From positions 13,510-51,407 of the forward strand of contig DJWE01000073.1 in the NCBI GenBank assembly GCA_002441465.1: a stretch of DNA of 37,898 nt, in the 5' to 3' direction. Shown in pieces: positions 31,856 through 37,898 of this stretch. Under the pieces are notes generated by a model. The model ran no database searches. It was given only the letters and a program-made list of their open reading frames with translations, and had not been told where the DNA came from. The number at the start of each line of letters is the position of its first letter. The stretch's first letter is position 1. The position numbers and the translations under genes are program-made. The DNA comes from Propionibacteriaceae bacterium UBA6238 (GTDB lineage Bacteria; Actinomycetota; Actinomycetes; Propionibacteriales; Propionibacteriaceae).

Positions 31856-33006
31856 ATGTCGCGGGTGTAGACCTTCGCGGCCACGTCGGCCAGCTCCGGG
31901 GTGCGCCGGTTGGTCAAGATCACGTCGCTGCGGCGCTTGAACTCCTCCAGATCCCGAATCACTTCGGAGTGGAAGAACTGATCGGCTTCGAGCGCCGGCT
32001 CGAAGACGACCACCTCGACGCCCTTGGCCTTGATCCGCTTCATCACGCCCTGGACCGACGAGGAGCGGAAGTTGTCCGAACCCTCCTTCATCACCAACCG
32101 GTAGATGCCGACCACACGCGGGTTCCGGGACAGCACGTCCGCGGCGATGAAGTCCTTGCGGGTCGTGTTCGCGTCCACCACGGCGCTGATCAGGTTCTGC
32201 GGCACGTTGGCGTAGTTGGCGAGCAGCTGCTTGGTGTCCTTCGGCAGGCAGTATCCGCCGTAACCGAATGACGGGTTGTTGTAGTAGAGGCCGATCCGGG
32301 GGTCCAGCCCGACCCCCTCGATGATCCGCGCCGAGTCCAGGCCGTGGATCGCGGAGTAGGTGTCCAGCTCGTTGAAATAGGCCACCCGGAGCGCGAGATA
32401 GGTGTTCGCGAAAAGCTTGACGGCTTCCGCCTCCGTCGGCGGCATCAACCGAACCGGGACGTCATCGGCGAGCGCCGCATCGCGCATCAGACCGGCGAAC
32501 AGCTCGCCGTCCTCGCCCTGGTCACCGACGACGATCCGGGACGGATACCGGTTGTCCTGAAGCGCGTGGCCCTCCCGGAGGAACTCCGGGGAGAACACGA
32601 TCCGCGCGCCCGGATGACGCAGCCGCAGCTGCTCGGTGAAACCGACCGGGACGGTCGACTTGATCACCAGAAGCGTGTCCGCCTTCGCGGCCAGGGCGCG
32701 CTCGACCACCGCGTCCACCGACCTGGTGTCGAAGAGGTTCGTGACCGGGTCGTAGTCGGTCGGTGTCGCCACCACGACCAGTTCGGCCGTCCCGTACGCC
32801 TGCGCCTCGTCGGTCGTCGCGACCAGGTTCAACGTGCCCGAACCCAGCGCGTCCTCGACCTCGACGTCCACGATCGGCGACCTGCCCGCGGAGATCAGCG
32901 CCACCTTCGCGGCATCGATGTCCAGCAGCGTCACCTCATGGTGAACCGCGAGAAGGGCGGCGTTCGACAACCCCACATACCCCGCCCCGACCACAGTGAC
33001 CTTCAC
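31840..33006 (-). CDS. ugd: UDP-glucose 6-dehydrogenase
   Basis: A 388-residue NAD-dependent enzyme oxidising UDP-glucose to UDP-glucuronate, the length of the short E. coli-type Ugd. Rossmann motif VTVVGAGYVGLSN (3-15), LLVIKSTVPVGFTEQL, and the active-site FGYGGYCLPKDTKQL with Cys253 are intact. GTG at 33006 has GAGGGGG 5 nt upstream, and TAAGAT (33040-33035 on this strand) is a good -10 box giving a short leader. The product would feed uronic acid into the polymer made by the neighbouring transferases. Transcribed alone; 3' overlap of 16 bp with the GT2 gene. Confidence 0.95.
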   Translation of the reverse strand: MKVTVVGAGYVGLSNAALLAVHHEVTLLDIDAAKVALISAGRSPIVDVEVEDALGSGTLNLVATTDEAQAYGTAELVVVATPTDYDPVTNLFDTRSVDAVVERALAAKADTLLVIKSTVPVGFTEQLRLRHPGARIVFSPEFLREGHALQDNRYPSRIVVGDQGEDGELFAGLMRDAALADDVPVRLMPPTEAEAVKLFANTYLALRVAYFNELDTYSAIHGLDSARIIEGVGLDPRIGLYYNNPSFGYGGYCLPKDTKQLLANYANVPQNLISAVVDANTTRKDFIAADVLSRNPRVVGIYRLVMKEGSDNFRSSSVQGVMKRIKAKGVEVVVFEPALEADQFFHSEVIRDLEEFKRRSDVILTNRRTPELADVAAKVYTRDIYSRD

Positions 33007-33034
33007 GACGACCCCCTCAACACGATGTCGTCGG

Positions 33035-33040
33035 ATCTTA
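33035..33040 (-). promoter_or_regulatory. -10 element TAAGAT of ugd
   Basis: TAAGAT on the minus strand lies 28 nt before the GTG start and fits TAnnnT; transcription would begin near 33028, leaving room for the GAGGGGG ribosome site. No clear -35. Confidence 0.5.
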
Positions 33041-33095
33041 GCCGGAGTCGGGTCCCCGCGACGGCCGCACGAGGTCATCGACGCCGAACGACCGC

Positions 33096-33824
33096 TCAGG
33101 CGGCGCCGTCCCGCACCCGCAGAGCCAACTCGGGCAGGTCGGTGAACACGGCGTCCACCCCCCACTCGAACATGCGGGAGAGGCGGGCCTCGGAGTTCAC
33201 CACCCACGGACGCACGGCGAGCCCGAGCGCGTGCGCCCTGCGGACGTAGCGCTCACCGAAAAGCACGTTCGCCGGCGGGTGGATCGCGGCGACGCCGAGC
33301 TTGGCCGCGTAGCGCCAGGGCCGATACAGCGGATCGGTGTAGAGCATGCCGAGCTCGCACGGCGCACCCAGGCGTTGCAGGCGCTTCAGCGAATAGTGGT
33401 TGAAGGTGGACAGAACCACGCGCTCGGCGATGCCGCGCTGCTCGATCGCGGCCAGCACCTTCTCCTCCAGCCCCGGGTAGTCCTCCTCGGCATTCTTCAG
33501 CTCGATGTTCACCCGGACGCCGGACGGCGCGAGTAGATCGAGCACCTCCTCAAGGGAGGGAATCCGAACCCCGCCGAATCCGGCGAATCCGGCGGACGCG
33601 TCCAGCGCTCTCAACTGCGCGAAGCTCAGCCCCGCCACCGCGCCGGTGCCGTCGGTGGTCCGATCGACGCTCTCGTCGTGGATCACCACCGGCGTTCCGT
33701 CGGCGCTGAGCTGGACGTCGAACTCCACGCCGTCCGCCCCGAATCCCAGCGCGAGTTCAATGGCGGGCAACGTGTTCTCGGGTGCCTGGCGACGCGCGCC
33801 GCGGTGGGCCCAGATCTGGGTCAT
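33096..33824 (-). CDS. Glycerophosphodiester phosphodiesterase
   Basis: A 242-residue TIM-barrel enzyme of the GDPD (UgpQ/GlpQ) family, hydrolysing glycerophosphodiesters to glycerol-3-phosphate and an alcohol. AHRGARRQAPENT (6-18) and FDVQLSADGTPVVIHDESVD carry the metal ligands and catalytic His residues; NIELKN follows. No signal peptide, so cytoplasmic, closest to the UgpQ type. ATG at 33824 has AGGA 5 nt upstream. Divergent from the DUF885 gene with only 35 bp between starts. It could supply C3 units, consistent with the dha genes in the window. Confidence 0.92.
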   Translation of the reverse strand: MTQIWAHRGARRQAPENTLPAIELALGFGADGVEFDVQLSADGTPVVIHDESVDRTTDGTGAVAGLSFAQLRALDASAGFAGFGGVRIPSLEEVLDLLAPSGVRVNIELKNAEEDYPGLEEKVLAAIEQRGIAERVVLSTFNHYSLKRLQRLGAPCELGMLYTDPLYRPWRYAAKLGVAAIHPPANVLFGERYVRRAHALGLAVRPWVVNSEARLSRMFEWGVDAVFTDLPELALRVRDGAA

Positions 33825-33846
33825 GGCGATCCTGGTTGCTGAGGGT

Positions 33847-33852
33847 TAGTGT
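33847..33852 (+). promoter_or_regulatory. -10 element TAGTGT of the DUF885 gene, leaderless layout
   Basis: TAGTGT matches TAnnnT and ends 7 nt before the GTG at 33860. Confidence 0.55.
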
Positions 33853-33859
33853 CGGCTCT

Positions 33860-35542
33860 GTGACTGTACGCCAGCCGACTGCCATCGACGCCATCGCGGA
33901 CGCCTACACCAACCGGATCGCCGAACTCGACCCGCTCGACGCCACCAGCATGGGGATCGCGGGCCACGACCACCAGATGACCGACCTCTCTCCGGACGGG
34001 TACGCCGAGCGAGCCCGCCTGGACCGCGCCACCCTCGCCGAACTCGCCAAGGCCGAACCGGTCGACGACGTGGACCGGGTCACCGTCGCGGCGATGACCG
34101 ACCGGCTGACGCTCGGGCTCGAGCTGGAGGAGTCCGGTGAGCTGATGGCCAGCCTGAACGTGATCGCCTCGCCCGTCCAAGGCCTTCGCGACGTGCTCGA
34201 CATCATGCCGAGCGCCAGCACCGACGACTGGGCCAACATCGCCGCCCGGGTCAGCCGGGTGCCCTGGGCCGTGCACGGCTACATCGAGTCCCTGCGGGCT
34301 GCGGCCGGCCGCGGCGTCGTCGCAGCCGAACTCCAGGTGGAGGAGTGCATCAAGCAGGCCTCAGAGCTCGCCGACCCGACGTCGTCCTTCTTCGTCACCT
34401 TCCTCGCCGGTGCGCAGCCGGATGGGAAGCCCGCGACGGGCGCGCTCGCCAACGATCTCGCGATGGCCGGACGCAAGGCCGCCGAGGCCTACGGCGAGCT
34501 GGTCGGCTTCCTCGAGGACGAGCTGATCGCTCGCGCCCCCACCGAGGACGCGGTGGGGCCGGACCGGTACGCGCTGTGGTCGCGGACCTTCGTGGGCGCG
34601 GCCGTCGACCTGGACGAGACCTACGAATGGGGGCTGGAGGAGCTGGCCCGGATGGCCGCCGAGCAGGACGCCATCGTCGCCGAGATCGCCGGACCCGGCG
34701 CGTCCATCGGCGACGCGATCGCCAAGCTGGAGAGCGACCCCGCTCGTCTCCTCCACGGCACCGACGCCTTGCAGCACTGGATGCAGGAAACCGCCGACTC
34801 CGCGATCGCCGCGCTGAACGGGGTGCACTTCGACATCCCCGAGAGGATGCGCACCATCGAATGCCGGATCGCGCCGACCGAGACCGGCGGCATCTACTAC
34901 ACCGGGCCCTCCGACGACTTCAGCCGACCGGGACGGATGTGGTGGTCGGTTCCGCCGGGCGTGACCGAGTTCAGCACCTGGCAGGAGAAGACCACCGTCT
35001 ACCACGAGGGCGTCCCGGGCCATCACCTGCAAATCGCGCAGGCCGTGCTGAACCGCGACCAGCTGAACTCGTGGCGACGCCTGGCCAGCTGGAGTTCCGG
35101 TCACGGCGAAGGCTGGGCCCTGTACGCCGAGCGCCTGATGGAGGAGTTCGGATTCATGACCGACCCCGGCGATCGCCTCGGCCTGGTCGACGGGCAGCGG
35201 CTGCGGGCCACCCGCGTGGTCGTCGACATCGGCGTCCACCTGCGTAAGCGGGCGCCCGAACGTTGGGGCGGCGGCGTCTGGAACGCCGAGAAGGCCTGGG
35301 ACTGCCTGAAAGCCAACGTGAACATGGACGACGCCTTCCTGCGCTTCGAACTCAACCGCTACCTCGGCTGGCCGGGCCAGGCGCCGTCCTACAAGATCGG
35401 ACAGCGGCTCTGGGAGACCTACCGAGCGGACGCGGCGGCTCGAGCGGGTGCCGGATTCAGCCTCAAGGACTTCCACACCCGCGCGCTGAACCTCGGTTCG
35501 CTGCCGCTTTCGGTCCTCCCGATGGCGCTGGGCCTCCACTGA
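33860..35542 (+). CDS. DUF885-family protein, putative metallopeptidase-like
   Basis: A 560-residue protein of the DUF885 family. The segment VYHEGVPGHHLQIAQAVLNR contains the family HE-x2-PGHH motif, and SSGHGEGWALYAERLMEEFG supplies the second conserved acidic helix; together they resemble a zinc-binding gluzincin-like site, the basis for predicting hydrolase activity. The rest is largely helical; no signal peptide or membrane segment is visible. GTG at 33860 has TAGTGT 7 nt upstream and starts MTVRQPTAIDAIADAY. Substrate unknown. Confidence 0.88.
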   Translation: MTVRQPTAIDAIADAYTNRIAELDPLDATSMGIAGHDHQMTDLSPDGYAERARLDRATLAELAKAEPVDDVDRVTVAAMTDRLTLGLELEESGELMASLNVIASPVQGLRDVLDIMPSASTDDWANIAARVSRVPWAVHGYIESLRAAAGRGVVAAELQVEECIKQASELADPTSSFFVTFLAGAQPDGKPATGALANDLAMAGRKAAEAYGELVGFLEDELIARAPTEDAVGPDRYALWSRTFVGAAVDLDETYEWGLEELARMAAEQDAIVAEIAGPGASIGDAIAKLESDPARLLHGTDALQHWMQETADSAIAALNGVHFDIPERMRTIECRIAPTETGGIYYTGPSDDFSRPGRMWWSVPPGVTEFSTWQEKTTVYHEGVPGHHLQIAQAVLNRDQLNSWRRLASWSSGHGEGWALYAERLMEEFGFMTDPGDRLGLVDGQRLRATRVVVDIGVHLRKRAPERWGGGVWNAEKAWDCLKANVNMDDAFLRFELNRYLGWPGQAPSYKIGQRLWETYRADAAARAGAGFSLKDFHTRALNLGSLPLSVLPMALGLH

Positions 35543-35551
35543 GCGCCTCCG

Positions 35552-35635
35552 CTCCCGACCCCCTCACCGAGTTGTCAGAATCTCATGCGGCTATAGGCGC
35601 ACCAGATTCTGACAACTCGGTGAGGGGGTCGGGAG
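35552..35635. repeat. 84-bp near-perfect palindrome overlapping a gene start
   Basis: Two perfect 32-nt arms (35552-35583 and 35604-35635), starting CTCCCGACCCCCTCACCGAG, flank a 20-nt loop that itself contains TGCG...CGCA around TATA. It belongs to a third palindrome family; no second copy was found. The right arm contains GTG at 35620, the best start for the membrane glycosyltransferase, and the left arm lies 9 bp after the DUF885 stop. Confidence 0.88.
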
Positions 35636-37050
35636 GGCACATCCCACGCGCGGCGTTGTACCTGGCGGGAGTCGTCGGGGCAGTCGCCTTCGCGCTCAAC
35701 GCGGTCGCCGTCGGCGTCCCACTGCCCTGGCGGGACGAAGCGGCGACCCACCTGGCCAATCAACGCTCGATCGGACAGCTCTGGTCGATGCTCGGCCACG
35801 TCGATGCCGTGCACGGTGCCTACTACGTTCTGGTCCGGGTCTGGCAGCATCTGTTCGGCGGCTCGCCGGTGAGCCTGCGCCTGCTGTCGGTCCTCGCCAT
35901 CGCAGTCGGTGCCGCGCTGATGAGCCTGCTCGCTGCCGAACTGTTCGGCAAACGCGCCGCCTGGTGGGCCGGGATGACCTACGCCGTGCTCCCCCCGCTC
36001 ACCTGGGCTGCTACGGAGGCCCGCTCGTACGCACTGTCGGCGGCCCTGGTCACCGCCACCATGCTGTTCTTCTGGCTCTCGGTCCGCAAAGGCGGCTGGT
36101 GGTGGGTCGGCTATGCCGTCCTGGCTGCCGCGAGCGTGGCTGTGTTCGTGTACTCCGCACTCGCCCTGGTCGGATTGGCCGTCGTCGGGATCTGGCTCCC
36201 GTCCCGCACCCGGATCGCCGCGGCGCTCGCCTCAGCGGCCGCCGCGCTCGCCGTGCTGCCCCTGCTGATCGTCGTCCCGACCCAGACCGGCCAGGTCTCC
36301 TGGCTCGCCGACCAAACCCTCGGTGTCACCGACATCGTGGGTCGCGCGTTCTGGGGCCCGGTCGATCCGGCGACCTGGATCGGGGTCGGGTTGAGCCTGG
36401 CCGGAATCGGCTATGCCTGCTGGTCGCTGCGCGATCGAGCGCTGCGGGCCCCGCTGGTCGGCGTCCTGGCCTGGCTGGTGGTGCCCAGCCTGGTGCTCGT
36501 CCTGCTCAACACACAGACGCCGGCCTATCACCCGCGCTACGTCACCTTCTCCGTGCCTGCGCTGGCCCTGCTGGGGAGCCTGCCGCTGAGCCGGCTGAGG
36601 AGCTGGCGGGCGGTGCTGGCCGGCGTGGTTCTCGTCGCCGTCTGCGCGCCGGCCTTCGTCGAGTCGCGCGGGCCGGACGCGAAGCAGACCGCCCGTCCTG
36701 CTGCCGCGATACTCGCCGACCTGAGCCGGCCCGGGGACGGCCTCTACATCGTCCGCTACGACCGCCACGCGCTGGCCTGGTCGTTCCCGGAGTCCGTGGC
36801 CGGCTTACGCAATGTCGGTGCCGACACCAGGAACGCGTGGCGGAGCGTGTCGCTGAAGCAGCCCTCCCGAAAGGTCCCCGGCATCGCCGGTCGCCTCGGC
36901 TCGGTGGACCGGATCTGGGTGTGGGCGGACGGCGGCCTGCGGCTGGCGCAGACCGAGGAGGCTTTCGCCCGGCTCGGCTACCGGACTACCCGGACCGTCC
37001 AGGTCAGCCAGGGCTATCCGGTCACCTTGGCGCTGCTGGAGCGCGGCTGA
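35620..37050 (+). CDS. GT-C-type membrane glycosyltransferase (GT39-like)
   Basis: About 476 residues with roughly ten hydrophobic segments. The first extracytoplasmic loop has LPWRDEAATHLANQRS, the acidic Asp-Glu motif of GT-C enzymes that use polyprenyl-phosphate sugars, and the HGAYYVLVRVW segment follows as in actinobacterial mannosyl- or arabinosyltransferase-like proteins. A soluble C-terminal part (from about 340) follows. It would act on the outer face of the membrane. The start is uncertain: GTG at 35620 is inside the palindrome and has no ribosome site; TTG at 35572 and TTG at 35656 are alternatives, and the reading frame is open further upstream through the whole palindrome and into the preceding gene. 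Confidence 0.82.
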   Translation: MRGSGGHIPRAALYLAGVVGAVAFALNAVAVGVPLPWRDEAATHLANQRSIGQLWSMLGHVDAVHGAYYVLVRVWQHLFGGSPVSLRLLSVLAIAVGAALMSLLAAELFGKRAAWWAGMTYAVLPPLTWAATEARSYALSAALVTATMLFFWLSVRKGGWWWVGYAVLAAASVAVFVYSALALVGLAVVGIWLPSRTRIAAALASAAAALAVLPLLIVVPTQTGQVSWLADQTLGVTDIVGRAFWGPVDPATWIGVGLSLAGIGYACWSLRDRALRAPLVGVLAWLVVPSLVLVLLNTQTPAYHPRYVTFSVPALALLGSLPLSRLRSWRAVLAGVVLVAVCAPAFVESRGPDAKQTARPAAAILADLSRPGDGLYIVRYDRHALAWSFPESVAGLRNVGADTRNAWRSVSLKQPSRKVPGIAGRLGSVDRIWVWADGGLRLAQTEEAFARLGYRTTRTVQVSQGYPVTLALLERG

Positions 37051-37088
37051 GCCGGGGAAGCCGTCCGCGCGTCTGTTCGGACCGGACA

Positions 37089-37170
37089 CCTGAACCAAAA
37101 GGGGACAGGTACCTTTTTGTTCAGGGCAGGACAGCTGAACGAAAAAGTACCTGTCCCCTTCTGGTTCAGG
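37089..37170. repeat. Long inverted repeat, GGGGACAGGTAC family, second copy
   Basis: Arms 37089-37124 and 37135-37170 (36 nt) pair with three mismatches around a 10-nt loop and contain AAAAGGGGACAGGTACC. It is the same family as 5131-5211, and again sits between convergent genes, where it may end transcription from both. Confidence 0.87.
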
Positions 37171-37203
37171 ACGGTGGACGGATCTGGCAACCCGAGCGGA
37201 CGA

Positions 37204-37898
37204 TCAGAAGATGCGGTTCACGATGGACGCCGGGGCGTTGAGCAGCGCCTCGATCTCGTCGTCCAGCTTCACCAGGGTCAGCGATGCACCGGCCATCTCC
37301 AGGCTGGTGCAGTACTCGCCGACGTAGCTCTTCGCCACCGTGATGCCACGGTCGGCCAGCTTCTGCGCGGCGATGCCGTAGAGCAGGTACAGCTCGCTGA
37401 TCGGGGTACCGCCCAGGCCGTTGATCATCAGCGCCACCCGATCGCCGGAGGAGTACGGCAGGTCGGGGACCACCGCGCCGAGGAGTTCGTCGACGATCTC
37501 GTCGGCACTGACCAGCTTGGCGCGACGGCGTCCGGGCTCGCCGTGGATACCCACGCCGACTTCCATCTCGTCCTCGGCCAACTCGAACAGCGGGCTGCCC
37601 TTCGCCGGCGGAGTGCAGGCGGTGAGCGCGATCCCCATCGTGCGGGTCACCGAGTTCACCTTCTCGCCGACCGCCTTGACCTCGGCCAGGGACGCACCCT
37701 GCTCGGACTTCGCGCCCACGGCCTTCATCACGAAGAAGTTGCCGGCCACACCGCGGCGGCCGACCGTCCAGGTGGAGTCCTGCACGGCCACGTCGTCGTT
37801 GATGAACAGCGTGTCGACCTTGATGCCCTCGGCCTCGGCAAGCTCGGAGGCCATCTCGAAGGCCATCCGATCCCCGGTGTAGTTGTTCACCAGCAGCA
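37204..37898 (-). CDS. Second dihydroxyacetone kinase DhaK subunit, partial
   Basis: About 231 C-terminal residues of a DhaK-family protein; the N-terminus lies beyond the window edge. NNYTGDRMAFEMASELAE, FINDDVAVQDSTWTVGRRGV and GVGIHGEPGRRR, with the substrate-binding His, are conserved. It is clearly diverged from the dhaK at 15402-16403 (for instance ITVAKSYVGEYCTSLEMAGA against EVARSLVGNYITSLEMQGCS). It may be a second kinase subunit with its own dhaL outside the window, or a DhaQ-like sensor paralogue. Its reading frame runs to the edge with no start. Confidence 0.93.
   Translation of the reverse strand, partial: LLVNNYTGDRMAFEMASELAEAEGIKVDTLFINDDVAVQDSTWTVGRRGVAGNFFVMKAVGAKSEQGASLAEVKAVGEKVNSVTRTMGIALTACTPPAKGSPLFELAEDEMEVGVGIHGEPGRRRAKLVSADEIVDELLGAVVPDLPYSSGDRVALMINGLGGTPISELYLLYGIAAQKLADRGITVAKSYVGEYCTSLEMAGASLTLVKLDDEIEALLNAPASIVNRIF

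Overview
The window is high-GC DNA from an actinomycete. The evidence is the GC-rich codon use, an actinobacterial-style translational T-box ahead of a eukaryal-type ileS, the tadA/TIGR03941-like pair, an aspartokinase with an internal beta-subunit start, and many genes whose -10 box (TAnnnT or a close variant) lies only 6-7 nt before a GTG or ATG start, as in leaderless transcripts. The Propionibacteriales are my best guess below phylum; that is an impression, not a demonstration. Gene density is very high, with many 1-4 bp overlaps and several convergent 3' overlaps.

Layout. 1-4122: promoter, T-box leader, ileS and an overlapping alpha/beta-hydrolase-like gene that lacks the catalytic Ser and His. 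4181-10391: rarD-like permease; a VOC/PhnB-like gene divergent from a TetR regulator; a MarR regulator divergent from a ClC chloride transporter, with two MarR-type operators between them; a Gfo/Idh/MocA oxidoreductase behind two small related membrane proteins. 10479-14224: aspartokinase, a 97-aa VapB-like protein, a LytR_C-domain membrane protein, and a K+/H+ antiporter. 14369-16403: dhaKLM operon for PEP-dependent dihydroxyacetone phosphorylation, with a candidate operator upstream. 16597-20940: sulfotransferase-like gene, tRNA-Ser(CGA), tadA and its partner, upp, a GNAT acetyltransferase and a YbaK/EbsC deacylase. 20941-21553: a 613-bp stretch without an intact gene that holds a hairpin and the 3' end of a tyrosine integrase. 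21554-22462: menB. 22615-37050: a surface-glycan region with two tandem Stealth phosphotransferases, a large two-domain glycosyltransferase, a membrane coiled-coil protein, an FkbM methyltransferase with a coiled-coil tail, a GT2 glycosyltransferase, UDP-glucose dehydrogenase, a glycerophosphodiesterase, a DUF885 protein and a GT-C-type membrane glycosyltransferase. 37204-37898: the C-terminal part of a second dhaK, cut by the window edge.

How the genes work together. The dha genes, the second dhaK and the glycerophosphodiesterase point to use of C3 compounds. The Stealth, glycosyltransferase, Ugd and FkbM genes probably build and decorate a phosphate- and uronate-containing surface polymer; the sulfotransferase-like gene may add to this but is separate.

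The least conventional signal is a set of long, near-perfect palindromes of at least three sequence families. Most sit at gene ends. One 48-bp perfect palindrome lies in frame inside ileS, adds 16 residues to the enzyme and has no stop codon in any of the six frames. Another overlaps the 5' end of the GT-C gene and supplies its likeliest start codon. No CRISPR array, rRNA, intact insertion sequence or complete prophage was seen.
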